Origin: Rhodothermia bacterium
GTDB lineage: Bacteria; Bacteroidota; Rhodothermia; Rhodothermales; JAAAOL01
Direction of reading: 5' to 3'
DNA: 35,090 nt
NCBI GenBank assembly: GCA_030428385.1
Contig: JAUIDY010000063.1
Span: 1-35,090 of the forward strand
The notes beneath the pieces are model-generated. The model did not search any database, was not told where the DNA came from, and saw nothing but the letters and a program-made list of their open reading frames with translations. Of the stretch, positions 1-7,851 are shown piece by piece. The translations under genes were made by a program, and so were the position numbers. Each line of letters opens with the position of its first letter. Within the stretch, counting starts at the first letter, position 1.

Positions 1-120
1 AAAGGAGGTGTTTATTCTTTCAGGGACGAAAGAACCAACGTCCCGCCGCCTCCGAAACGCACGGGCACCCAACACAGCGCCCTCTGAAACGCCAAGCCCG
101 TACGCGCCAGGATTCCATTC

Positions 121-168
121 ACCAAAATATTGTAAGTCTAAAATTTTCAAATTCTTATATATTTAATC
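121..168 (+). promoter_or_regulatory. AT-rich promoter-like stretch upstream of the first gene
   Basis: This is a strongly A/T-rich island in otherwise GC-rich DNA. It holds a TTG at 130-132 and TATATTTA at 158-165, which matches 7 of 8 positions of the Bacteroidota -7 box TAnnTTTG. The 25-bp spacer is longer than the usual 19-21 bp, so the exact boxes are uncertain. It lies about 80 bp before the hypothetical gene. Nothing else was recognised in the first 240 bases. Confidence 0.3.
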
Positions 169-248
169 AGTACCTTAGTTTCCCTGTCGGACAGCGAAAT
201 CCCTCCAGCGCCTGGTCCACCTTTCCTCTCCCTACCCTGGTGCTATGT

Positions 249-1103
249 ATGAAAAGCTGGTGTAAGCTGTATCAACTCTACGACGAGCAATTTCCCAACC
301 GAGACAACCTGCCGGGCGCAATCGGCACCATGGGCAGAGAAGTCTCCTCCATCCTGATGCTGGCCCGAAAACCCACGGAGTTCTTCCAGGCGCTGAGTCC
401 CAAAAACCTCGATGATAAGCAGATCGCGATCAAGCAAGAATGCCGCCTTTTTTACGGCCATTACAAAAAAATACGGGGCAAGTCGCAGGAGCGACACATG
501 TTCAATGCCATGCGCGCCCGAGACCAGGGATTTGGAAACTCCCTATTGGGCGGTGTTGCGACGGGCAACGATAAAGTGGATGGTGCCGTCGGTGCCATTT
601 CAACCCTGGTAGAATTCGTTGATGATCCGATTCAGGCAGCGATTGGGTTTGCCATCGAAAAGTTGTTTGTGGCGGCCGACATTGACCAGGAGTTTTATTT
701 CTACGGCCTGAGTATTCGTAAAAACGGAGGCAAGGTCTTTAACAACCAGGATAAGCACAAAGAGCTGACGACCCTGCAACCGGGCGCAAGCATCTATTTC
801 GGTTCCTTCATGCGAAAGTATCTCCAACGGGCAACGGGGATTCTGTTCTCGGAGGTCGTCGTCGAGGAAATAGAGAAGGCACCTGTTACTCCCCAGGCCT
901 CCGCCCAGGCCGCCGCAGCCGCGTTCGCGCAGGAGCATGGTGGGGTCTTCAAAATCGCGTATGATGGGAAACAGGCGGGGCTTAGCAGGGAGCAAGTCAG
1001 GGCAAACATCGCCGATTATAGTTACCAGCAGGACATAGCGAACCAGTTTGAGGCGGGTGGCGAGTTAAAACCGAAAAAGAAGCGCTGGCGCATCCTTAAA
1101 TAA
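249..1103 (+). CDS. Hypothetical protein, no recognised family
   Basis: I do not recognise this 284-residue protein (287 if the GTG at 240 is used). There is no signal peptide or clear membrane helix at the N-terminus. The middle, about residues 100-150, is Gly/Val/Ala-rich and moderately hydrophobic (GVATGNDKVDGAVGAISTLV), followed by a Phe/Tyr-rich segment (DQEFYFYGLS). An Ala/Gln-rich stretch (QASAQAAAAAFAQEH) is likely a helical linker, and the C-terminus is strongly basic (KPKKKRWRILK). ATG 249 was preferred over GTG 240 because neither has a Shine-Dalgarno and ATG is the commoner start. It stands alone, with an AT-rich promoter-like region upstream and a hairpin across its stop codon. 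The even codon-position GC pattern and length argue for a real gene, but no function can be given. Confidence 0.6.
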   Translation: MKSWCKLYQLYDEQFPNRDNLPGAIGTMGREVSSILMLARKPTEFFQALSPKNLDDKQIAIKQECRLFYGHYKKIRGKSQERHMFNAMRARDQGFGNSLLGGVATGNDKVDGAVGAISTLVEFVDDPIQAAIGFAIEKLFVAADIDQEFYFYGLSIRKNGGKVFNNQDKHKELTTLQPGASIYFGSFMRKYLQRATGILFSEVVVEEIEKAPVTPQASAQAAAAAFAQEHGGVFKIAYDGKQAGLSREQVRANIADYSYQQDIANQFEAGGELKPKKKRWRILK

Positions 1104-1109
1104 GGATGC
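1090..1109 (+). terminator. Hairpin across the stop codon of the hypothetical gene
   Basis: Bases 1090-1109 form a near-perfect palindrome, with GCATCCTT pairing with AAGGATGC around a 4-nt loop. The stem contains the TAA stop. No T-run follows, so it may be a factor-dependent terminator or an mRNA 3'-end stabiliser rather than an intrinsic terminator. Confidence 0.3.
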
Positions 1110-1132
1110 AACGGGCGCATCCGGCACCCACC

Positions 1133-1406
1133 TCATGGCTGCTGCACACACGGGATGACGTTGACTGAGGAGCCGTACATTGGGAAGCGGCGAGAGGTGA
1201 GGGGCCGCGCTTCCCCGTCATGCTGCGAGGTCCAATACGTGACCCATCGCCCCGTTTCGTTCAGCACCGCCTCCCAGCACGTAATATCCCTGCCAGATCG
1301 TCAAGATGAAGTCGTCGGCTTCCGCAAGGAGCAGCACGCCTCCAACACGGGTGACCTCGGTTGTGCAGCCGCCAAGAATACACAGGAAGGATACGGAAAG
1401 AAACAA
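1133..1406 (-). pseudogene. Small lipoprotein-like gene, probably frameshifted
   Basis: On the minus strand, TTG 1406 opens a frame with a lipoprotein signal: hydrophobic LFLSVSFLCILGGC with Cys in an LGGC lipobox, preceded in-frame by basic codons (KRVKVRGRARQP) that lack an ATG. The frame runs through VGGVLLLAEADDFILTIW and stops at 1218. One base over, between roughly 1306 and 1280, the next frame carries a more protein-like continuation (EAVLNETGRWVTYWTSQ, then SRRFPMYGSSVNVIPC) ending at TGA 1133-1135. The simplest reading is a short secreted lipoprotein of about 90 residues disrupted by a one-base frameshift. The alternative is that only the 62-residue version is made, or that this is chance. 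The plus-strand frame over the same bases looks like a shadow. The stretch 1110-1499 holds nothing else recognisable. Confidence 0.35.
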
Positions 1407-1499
1407 TGGCTGGCGTGCGCGCCCTCGAACCTTGACCCGTTTGGCGGATTAGTGTAGATCGTCGAGATTTTCCGCTGAAGATCGGTAACCCAGCCCCTC

Positions 1500-2396
1500 A
1501 TGTCCACGATCAAAAAACTCCTGGGCATCGTGCCCACCCCGGAAGCAGACGGATCGTTCAGCCCCTCGCCGGTGGCCTTGAAACTCGCCACCGAGCGCAA
1601 GACAGACTACGCCCCCGTGGCCTATCCCGAGACGCCCGAAGCCAAGACACAGCGGGTGATGGTGATCTGCACCGAGCAGGCGCATATGGCCATGCGCAAC
1701 GGCAAGAAATTTCTGACCGGCAACCACCCGGTCGAAATGTTCGTGCCCCTGCTCCACCTCGAACGCGCCGGGTTCAAGATCGACGTCTTCACCCCGACAG
1801 GCCGCCCTGCCCAGATCGAAAAATGGGCGCTGCCCGCCGACGATGACGCGGTACAAGGCATCTATGCAAGATACCAGCCGCACCTCGAACGGCCCCGCTC
1901 GCTGCACGACTTCGTCCAACAGGGCCTGACCAGCGACACGCCCTACGTGGCCGTCTTTTTCCCCGGCGGGCACGGGGCCATGCTAGGACTCCCCGAAAAC
2001 GAGGATGTGGGGAAAATCATTCACTGGGCACACGAACACGACAGGTATGTACTCGCAATCTGTCATGCCCCCGCCGCCTTACTGGCTGCCAACCGGGAGG
2101 CTTCTCCCGAAGCCTTTGTGTACCGGGGCTACCAAATGGCGGTTTTCCCAGATACGCTCGACAAGATCACGCCCCTGTTCGGCTACATGCCCGGCCCCAT
2201 GTCCTGGCACTTCGGGGAAAAGTTGAAAGCACTCGGCGTTGAGATCATCAACAAGACCGCCAGTGGCACCTGCCACCGGGACCGACACCTCATCACGGGC
2301 GATGGCCCGCAAGCCGCGAATGCCTTCGGCATTATGGCGGTGGAGACGTTGCTCGGCGAAGCGTCCGCTGCGAAGCCACCCCGCAACAGGCCCTGA
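1500..2396 (+). CDS. hchA: Hsp31/HchA-type protein deglycase and chaperone (DJ-1/PfpI superfamily)
   Basis: Family members act in the cytoplasm as glutathione-independent glyoxalase/protein deglycase and holding chaperone, repairing methylglyoxal-modified proteins. The 298-residue length fits E. coli HchA (283). The catalytic triad is visible: nucleophile elbow AICHAPAALL with Cys188-His189, and FPDTLDK with Asp218. Glu79 in HPVEM corresponds to the conserved active-site Glu. The C-terminal third (FGYMPGPMSWHFGEKLK, then GTCHRDRHLITGDGPQAANA) closely follows the HchA pattern rather than shorter PfpI proteases. FFPGGHGAM (153-161) forms the conserved Gly-rich loop. It is a single gene with no Shine-Dalgarno before ATG 1500. 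The family assignment is very secure; which activity dominates in this organism cannot be told. Confidence 0.93.
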   Translation: MSTIKKLLGIVPTPEADGSFSPSPVALKLATERKTDYAPVAYPETPEAKTQRVMVICTEQAHMAMRNGKKFLTGNHPVEMFVPLLHLERAGFKIDVFTPTGRPAQIEKWALPADDDAVQGIYARYQPHLERPRSLHDFVQQGLTSDTPYVAVFFPGGHGAMLGLPENEDVGKIIHWAHEHDRYVLAICHAPAALLAANREASPEAFVYRGYQMAVFPDTLDKITPLFGYMPGPMSWHFGEKLKALGVEIINKTASGTCHRDRHLITGDGPQAANAFGIMAVETLLGEASAAKPPRNRP

Positions 2397-2602
2397 GCAA
2401 CGGGGAGTGCCCTGATTCAAAGGCGGTTTTGACAACCTGTTTGGCGGGCGCAACAAGACGCCTTGGCACACCTGGCACTCGGAAAAGGGTTGCCCTTGCC
2501 TGACCCTGGCCCGCCTTCAGCACAAGCCTATTATCCCGCCCAGCTTCACCTTTGTGTGCATCCTCTGGAGAACGTGCGGGCTCTGCTTTTCATCGGTGCC
2601 CG

Positions 2603-3187
2603 ATGTACCTTGCAAGACAGACCACCGCTATTTCCCAATCTCAGCTAAAACACATGGGCCGTATTGCTCCCCATTACCAACGGCGTTTCGACGCAACCCT
2701 TCATTTTATGAAATCAACCTGCCCCCCTCCGGCTACGTTGCTGGATCTGGGCACGCCCAATCTGCTCTCCGAACGCATGCAAGCGGAAGGGTATACCGTG
2801 TACAATACCGAGGGGGACCTGGATGAGCATCCCGACCTGGTGCAAGCGTATGACGTGGAAGCCGTAACGGCCTTCGAGATTCTCGAACACCTTGTGGCCC
2901 CGTTTAATGTGTTGCGGGCCATTCGGGCCCCGCGTCTTTTTACCACGGTACCGCTGCGTCTCTGGTTTGCGTCGGCGTATCGCAACCCGAACGATCCGTG
3001 GGATTGCCATTTTCATGAATTCGAGGACTGGCAATATGACTGGCTGCTTCAGAAAGCAGGGTGGGAAGTTGTACGCAAGAAGAAATGGACAAGCCCCACC
3101 AAAATAACCGGCCTACGTCCCATCTTGCGGCGTTTTACCCCCCGGTATTATGCCGTTGAGGCCCGGCGCACCCACCCGCCCCGTTGA
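2603..3187 (+). CDS. Class I SAM-dependent methyltransferase
   Basis: This is a 194-residue Rossmann-type methyltransferase of the Methyltransf_11/23 kind. Motif I is LLDLGTPN (about residues 46-53) and the motif equivalent to the usual FEVLEHL is AFEILEHLVAPFNVLRAI (about 91-108), followed by LFTTVPLRLWF, the strand that usually reads as TVPN in ubiE/coq3-like enzymes. Motif I is degenerate: the usual DxGxGxG keeps only its Asp and first Gly. The N-terminal helix region (RIAPHYQRRFDATLHFM) resembles the SAM-pocket lid of small-molecule methyltransferases. The substrate is unknown. Start options are ATG 2603 (used here), an upstream ATG at 2552 giving a Cys/Arg-rich implausible N-terminus, and ATG 2654. 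No neighbour suggests a pathway. Confidence 0.8.
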   Translation: MYLARQTTAISQSQLKHMGRIAPHYQRRFDATLHFMKSTCPPPATLLDLGTPNLLSERMQAEGYTVYNTEGDLDEHPDLVQAYDVEAVTAFEILEHLVAPFNVLRAIRAPRLFTTVPLRLWFASAYRNPNDPWDCHFHEFEDWQYDWLLQKAGWEVVRKKKWTSPTKITGLRPILRRFTPRYYAVEARRTHPPR

Positions 3188-3535
3188 CAAGGTATAGGCC
3201 TCCCAAATGCCCCGTTGGACCCACGCAGCGATTCAACACACCTGGGGGGAAAGTTGCACGTGGTTATACGGATTACGATTGTTGATGTCTGGATACATTC
3301 CTTCGAGAACGGGTCCCCTCCCTCTCCCGGGAGAGACACGAGCCGTAGGCGACTGATGAGCGTAGCGAGCTAAACAGCGTGAGGGGGAAATATGCTAACA
3401 AAAGCGCTCGGCTAGGTTCAAGGAATCACCCTCACCCTTGCCCTCTCCCATCGAGGGAGAGGGAACGCAAAAAGAAGCACCTGTGCTATCCCAACATCAC
3501 CAAGCAGAACCGGTATTACACCCGCCCCCGATGCA
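3188..3535. other. Intergenic region with hairpin repeats, no gene seen
   Basis: About 350 bases between two convergent genes hold no convincing open frame. It contains the palindrome CTCTCCCGGGAGAG at 3322-3335 and a perfect 9-bp stem-loop at 3441-3463, joined by a segment with GAGCGTAGCGAGC (3358-3370) and GTGAGGG/CCCTCAC arms. The layout resembles dispersed intergenic repeat elements of GC-rich bacteria. Confidence 0.5.
3441..3463. repeat. Perfect 9-bp stem-loop in intergenic repeat
   Basis: CCCTCTCCC (3441-3449) and GGGAGAGGG (3455-3463) pair perfectly around the loop ATCGA. A related palindrome lies 106 bp upstream at 3322-3335. It could serve as a bidirectional terminator between the methyltransferase and the lipoprotein gene, or be part of a dispersed repeat. 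There is no T-run. Confidence 0.45.
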
Positions 3536-4345
3536 CTACGGCCCCGGATCCAGGTAGTGCCCCAGCGATGCGGCTGGAATCTCCAGCGTGTAAAATCCAT
3601 TGGTCACCCAGGCCGCCCTCAGGCCGTGGTCCGCGACCAGGTTGCGCAGCAAGTGCACGTCGGAGACGCTTGGCGCGGGGACGCCCAATCGTAGGTTCCC
3701 TCCTGCCTGCTGAAGCGTGTGGTTGTGCAGCATCGCCCGGTATTCCCACCCTGCTGCTACGTCGGCTGCCACCTCGTCGAACCCATACACCTGCTTGGGC
3801 GGAAACAGCGCCTCACCCGCTCCGAAGTAAACCCGTAGCATCATGCGTCCCGCCACGGGCTTGCGTAAGATCGACGCCAGAAACTCAGTGGGCTGCTCGG
3901 TCTGCGCATACCGGGCATGCTGGTAGGCAAACAGCAGCGCATCGAGGCACTGCACCGGGCGGAGGTGCCCCGCCTCGCCGCTGTAGGCCTGCGCCACGTT
4001 GTGAAGCTCCCGCTGCCAACCATCCTGATCGCGTTCTTCCTCCGGAACGTACTGCGCGGGCTGGGCAACAGCGGCATCGGATTCCTCGACGAAGCGGCGA
4101 TACTGAACGTACGCCGAATCGGCAGGCAAGATAGACCCGGACCACACGGCACGCTCCTCGAACTCCCAGTACTGAAGCACGGCGTTGTCCTGCGCATAAA
4201 CCACCGTGGGCTCCGACGGAAACGCACAACGTTCTGCCGCCTCAGAAGCAACCACCTCAGGAGCCACTGCCTCATGATCAGCCCCTGGGGTACAAGCAGC
4301 CGTTAGGGAAGAAAGGAGCAAGAAAAGAAGAACGTAATGCCTCAT
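3536..4345 (-). CDS. Lipoprotein with a JAMM/MPN-like metal-binding motif
   Basis: This is a 269-residue lipoprotein: MRHYVLLFLLLSSLTAAC, with Cys18 in an LTAAC lipobox, so it should be anchored in the envelope. The C-terminal half carries what looks like the JAMM (JAB1/MPN/Mov34) zinc-protease signature: EFLASIL with Glu154 (family pattern E-x-x-G-x-L), then LHNH with His207 and His209, then PAPSVSDV with Ser226-x-x-Asp229, and a downstream strand AAWVTNGFYTL. The HxH-to-Ser gap is longer than the canonical seven residues. The family is typically a zinc isopeptidase or peptidase; that activity here is inferred from the motif only. It follows the glycoside-hydrolase-like gene by 3 bp on the same strand, so the two are almost certainly co-transcribed and perhaps translationally coupled. 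Alternative: a periplasmic protein of unknown fold whose HNH and PSVSD resemble JAMM by chance. Confidence 0.7.
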   Translation of the reverse strand: MRHYVLLFLLLSSLTAACTPGADHEAVAPEVVASEAAERCAFPSEPTVVYAQDNAVLQYWEFEERAVWSGSILPADSAYVQYRRFVEESDAAVAQPAQYVPEEERDQDGWQRELHNVAQAYSGEAGHLRPVQCLDALLFAYQHARYAQTEQPTEFLASILRKPVAGRMMLRVYFGAGEALFPPKQVYGFDEVAADVAAGWEYRAMLHNHTLQQAGGNLRLGVPAPSVSDVHLLRNLVADHGLRAAWVTNGFYTLEIPAASLGHYLDPGP

Positions 4346-4348
4346 GGT

Positions 4349-6511
4349 TTACTCCGCGACCCTGCTTTGGCGTGCGATATCTACATCCCGTGCCACTTCG
4401 TCGCGGATGAGCGCCCAGTGAAACAGGTTGTCGTTGTTGGCTTCGAAGAAGTTGTGGTTGTAGTGCGTCAGGCGCATGTCGCGGTACAGCGGTCGGGTGA
4501 TGGCGATAACGTCGTCCCAGTGACCCAGCGCCTGCTCCAGGTGCGCGAGGGCGGCCTGTTTCTGCGCTTCGTCGCCCGTCTGACGATACGTGTGCAGCGC
4601 CACCGCGCCCCGCAACTTCTCGGCCAGATGCAGCCCCAGGTTAGCCCACGTTTTCACATCTGCTACCTCGTACCGCAGCGACGCGTTGCCGGAAACGTCG
4701 ATCCCGTCCACCAGCCGCAGCGCCTCGCGGTTGTCGCGCTCCAGCATGTCGGCCAGAATCGGCGGGGGGATGCGGCCTGCGCCGAAGGAACCGCCATCCA
4801 GCATCGTCTCCACATAGTCGCTCACCGAGACGTAGTCGGGGTCCAGCGTTGGGTGTTGGATGAGTTGATCCACGGAGATGTATTTGGTGGTGTCGCCTTG
4901 CAAGGCCAGGAAGCCTTCGCTGTAGAGCGTGAAGTCCCACCGTACGTCATAAAGCGAAGCCAAGCGCAGTTGCGTGGACGAGGCCAGCGAAAACGCATTC
5001 AACAGGTTGTCGCCCTCCGCACCATAGCGTCGATTAAAGGCGGCCTGAAAGACGGCGTCGGGCGTCTCGGGGTTGTAGAGCAAGCGGCCCCACAGTTGGT
5101 AAAAGAGCCACTGCCGCTCGAACGCCCATGTCCAGTCCACGGGATCGTCCACCGGATCGTCCACCGCTGTGAAATAGTCGAGTGCCGGAATGTAGGTCTC
5201 CGAGCCGATGAAGTAGCCGCCCACATAGTCTGGCTCGCCGTTGAGCGCGATGTGTTGGCGGATGAAGCTCGGCACGCCCCAGCGCAGCGCGAAGAAGTCC
5301 TCGTTGCGGGCCTGCCACGTGATTTTGTAGTTCGGCGGCGGCGGTTCAAAATAGGTGTCGCCGAGCTTGCCACCATGCACCTTCACCAGCTTGGGCGTCG
5401 AGTGCGCGTGCGACCAGTTGAACTTCATCTCGACCCAGATCGGCCCATCGAACCGGTCCTCTAGCTTTTCCATCGCCTCGCGGGTCACTTCCTCCACATT
5501 TTTGCTCACGCCGGGGTCCGACGATGTGCCTGACGAAAACGGCACGCGGTGGATCAGCTTCACGGGGCGGTCGGCGTCCAGCATCCCCGCAATCAGCACA
5601 TCGTCCATCCACTGCTGGCGCTCCAGCGGCGTCATGCCCGCCATGCCTTCGCCGTGCGAGATGCCCACGCCGTCGAGGTCCGGGTATTCCTCCAGCACCT
5701 GCCGCACGCTCTCGCGCAGGTAGCGGCGGACCAGTTCGGTGGTGTCGCCCGGCACGTAGTAGTGCGGGTAGAAATTCTGCTCCGCCACGCCATGCGCTTC
5801 GGCCAGTTCCTGGCTCACAAAGATGCTCCAATGCACGATGTACGTGTCCAGCGCCCGCTCCTTCGCCATGCGGAAGATTTCGCGGTAGAGGTGCTGCCAT
5901 TCGGCAAACTCGGCGTCGCTCCACGGGCTGGCTTCGGGGTAATTGGCCGGCTGGATCATGAACGTGTACGGGTGCATGTTCCACAGGCTGATGACGTTGA
6001 AGCGGTTCGCCACCATCATGTCCAGAAACGCCTCCCAGTAGTCGAGGTCGCGCGCCGTCTCGATGTGCTGATCGAGCGCCGAACTGGGCCGATACGTCTC
6101 CCACGGCAGGTTGTACTTGATGCCCCGAAACTCCAGATGCGGGCGTTCTTCTATCGCCTCTATTTCGTCCAGCCGCGTGCCGTTCTGTATCGTTTCTGCC
6201 AATGCCAGCGTGCCATAAATCATCCCCCGGTCGTCGCCGCCATACACGGTGATGACCTTGCCTTCCGGGAGAATCGCAAACGCCTCGGCGTCCAGCCGCT
6301 CGGCGTGTACGGCGAGGCTGAGGAGGAAATCGTAGCCGGTCCGCTCTGGGTGCAGGGTATAGCCGTGCGCGGTCAGCGCCGCGCCCACCTTGCGAGCGGC
6401 GTAGGCGGCCTGTGGGTCGGCGGCGTCATACAGCAGCGCGACGCGCTGCGCCTCGGCGGCTGTGGTGAGTAGATAGCAGAGCGCGAGAAATGAAAGCAGG
6501 AGCTTGTGCAT
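4349..6511 (-). CDS. Secreted glycoside-hydrolase-like protein with GH20/GH67-type N-terminal domain
   Basis: The 720-residue product starts with a type I signal peptide (MHKLLLSFLALCYLLTTAAE, cleaved near AEAQ), which is why ATG 6511 is preferred over an upstream ATG at 6553. Residues about 22-120 form the small alpha/beta domain that precedes the barrel in GH20 and GH67 enzymes, ending in the typical GGDDRGMIYGTLALAETI and ERPHLEFRGIKYNLPW. A (beta/alpha)8-type region follows (NVISLWNMHPYTF, TYIVHWSIF, DGVGISHGEGM, IWVEMKFNWSHAHS); Glu288 in HGEGM and the Glu in WVEMK are candidate acid residues. The C-terminal third is helical. The class is reasonably clear, but substrate and GH family are not. 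A 12-bp in-frame duplication in the DNA (about 5142-5167) gives VDDPVDDPVD. The gene is directly upstream of the JAMM-like lipoprotein and divergent from the dipeptidase. Confidence 0.75.
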   Translation of the reverse strand: MHKLLLSFLALCYLLTTAAEAQRVALLYDAADPQAAYAARKVGAALTAHGYTLHPERTGYDFLLSLAVHAERLDAEAFAILPEGKVITVYGGDDRGMIYGTLALAETIQNGTRLDEIEAIEERPHLEFRGIKYNLPWETYRPSSALDQHIETARDLDYWEAFLDMMVANRFNVISLWNMHPYTFMIQPANYPEASPWSDAEFAEWQHLYREIFRMAKERALDTYIVHWSIFVSQELAEAHGVAEQNFYPHYYVPGDTTELVRRYLRESVRQVLEEYPDLDGVGISHGEGMAGMTPLERQQWMDDVLIAGMLDADRPVKLIHRVPFSSGTSSDPGVSKNVEEVTREAMEKLEDRFDGPIWVEMKFNWSHAHSTPKLVKVHGGKLGDTYFEPPPPNYKITWQARNEDFFALRWGVPSFIRQHIALNGEPDYVGGYFIGSETYIPALDYFTAVDDPVDDPVDWTWAFERQWLFYQLWGRLLYNPETPDAVFQAAFNRRYGAEGDNLLNAFSLASSTQLRLASLYDVRWDFTLYSEGFLALQGDTTKYISVDQLIQHPTLDPDYVSVSDYVETMLDGGSFGAGRIPPPILADMLERDNREALRLVDGIDVSGNASLRYEVADVKTWANLGLHLAEKLRGAVALHTYRQTGDEAQKQAALAHLEQALGHWDDVIAITRPLYRDMRLTHYNHNFFEANNDNLFHWALIRDEVARDVDIARQSRVAE

Positions 6512-6626
6512 GTTGGGGGGCAGATGCTGGGTTGGGGGGCTGTTTGCGCGCACGTTAGGGAATCGGCGAAAATAATGCGAACGACGCCGTATCTTGCGCC
6601 CTCCGCTCGTTCACATTGCGCCGCTT
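6512..6626. promoter_or_regulatory. Divergent promoter region between hydrolase and dipeptidase genes
   Basis: The 115-bp spacer separates two genes that start back to back. For the plus-strand gene, TATCTTGC at 6590-6597 resembles a Bacteroidota -7 box (TAnnTTTG) and lies about 30 bp before ATG 6627; no convincing TTG box was found at the expected distance. This supports the 6627 start rather than ATG 6594. Confidence 0.3.
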
Positions 6627-7847
6627 ATGCTCCGCCTTCTTCCTATCGCCTGCTTACTCTTGCTCATGGGTTGTTCCACACCCGACACGCCCCCTACCGA
6701 AACGGATAGCGACACCGCTGCCCTCCACGCCCGCGCCGAAGCACTCGCCCAGCAATATATCATCGTGGATGGGCACATCGACGTGCCGTACCGCATGACG
6801 GTCACGCCCGAAGACATCACCGACGCCACGCCGGGCGGCGACTTCGACTACCCGCGTGCCAAGGCGGGTGGGCTGAACGCGCCATTTATGTCAATCTTTA
6901 TCCCGTCGGACCGGCAGAACACGCCCGGTGCCTCGAAGACGCTGGCCGACTCGCTGATCGACATGGTTGAAGGCTTCGTCGAACGCGCTCCGGATAAATA
7001 CGCCATCGCCACCTCGCCCGCCGATGTGCGGCAGCACCATGAGGAAGGCCTCATCTCGCTGCCGATGGGCATGGAAAACGGAGCGCCGGTGGAGACCGAC
7101 CTCGGCAACGTGTCGTATTTCTTCGACCGGGGCATCCGCTATATCACCCTGACGCACGGACGCGACAACCAGCTTTCCGACTCGTCGTATGACACCACGC
7201 GGACGTGGCAGGGCCTCAGCCCGTTCGGCGAAGACGTGGTCCGCGAAATGAACCGCCTCGGCATGATCGTCGATATTTCGCACGTCTCGGACAGCGCGTT
7301 TTACGAAGTGATGCGCATCACCCAGGCACCCGCCATCGCCTCCCACTCGTCGGTGCGCCAGTGGACGCCCGACTGGGAGCGCAACATGGACGACGCCATG
7401 ATCCAGCGCCTCGCCGAAAACGGCGGCGTCATCATGATCAACTTCGGCTCCTCGTTCCTGAAGACGGAATACCAGAGCCAGGGCAACCGCATCCAGCAGC
7501 GCCTCACCACGTACCTGGCGCAGAACAACCTCGAACGCACCTCGCCCGAGGCGTACGCCTACTTCACCCAGCTTCGCCGCAACAACCCCGTGGGCACGAT
7601 GCAGGACGTGGCCGACCACATCGACCATGTGGTGAACCTTGTCGGCGTGGACTACGTGGGCCTCGGCTCCGACTTCGACGGCGTGTTTGCGCTCCCGGCG
7701 GGTTTGCAAGATGTGTCGGAATACCCCAACCTCATCGCCGAACTCATCCAGCGCGGCTACAGCAATGCCGACATCGAAAAAATCCTCGGCGGCAACGCAC
7801 TGCGGGTCTGGGAAGCCGTCGAGCGCGTGGCGCAGGAGATGAAATAG
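6627..7847 (+). CDS. Membrane dipeptidase (renal dipeptidase, peptidase family M19), lipoprotein
   Basis: This is a zinc dipeptidase that hydrolyses dipeptides, including D-amino-acid-containing ones, in the envelope. The 406-residue protein starts MLRLLPIACLLLLMGC with the Cys in an LLMGC lipobox, giving a lipid anchor. Family metal ligands are visible (residues counted from ATG 6594, eleven codons upstream): VDGHIDVPYR with His61 and Asp63, MENGAPVE with bridging Glu161, VDISHVSD with His230, ASHSSVR with His251, and GLGSDFDGV with Asp360. All expected residues are present and the length is normal. Its 3' end converges on the PqqD-like gene with only 4 bp between the stop codons. Role: likely peptide scavenging or peptidoglycan turnover. 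Family assignment is secure. Confidence 0.93.
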   Translation: MLRLLPIACLLLLMGCSTPDTPPTETDSDTAALHARAEALAQQYIIVDGHIDVPYRMTVTPEDITDATPGGDFDYPRAKAGGLNAPFMSIFIPSDRQNTPGASKTLADSLIDMVEGFVERAPDKYAIATSPADVRQHHEEGLISLPMGMENGAPVETDLGNVSYFFDRGIRYITLTHGRDNQLSDSSYDTTRTWQGLSPFGEDVVREMNRLGMIVDISHVSDSAFYEVMRITQAPAIASHSSVRQWTPDWERNMDDAMIQRLAENGGVIMINFGSSFLKTEYQSQGNRIQQRLTTYLAQNNLERTSPEAYAYFTQLRRNNPVGTMQDVADHIDHVVNLVGVDYVGLGSDFDGVFALPAGLQDVSEYPNLIAELIQRGYSNADIEKILGGNALRVWEAVERVAQEMK

Positions 7848-7851
7848 CCGC

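Noticed and set aside
1-10. AAAGGAGGTG at the very start, like the reverse complement of a 16S rRNA 3' end
   Set aside because: The following bases (TTTATT) do not continue as ATCCAGCC, and no rRNA sequence is seen.
4337-5464. Long plus-strand open frame (375 codons) over the glycoside-hydrolase-like gene
   Set aside because: Antisense shadow in GC-rich coding DNA; the minus strand has the signal peptide and conserved motifs.
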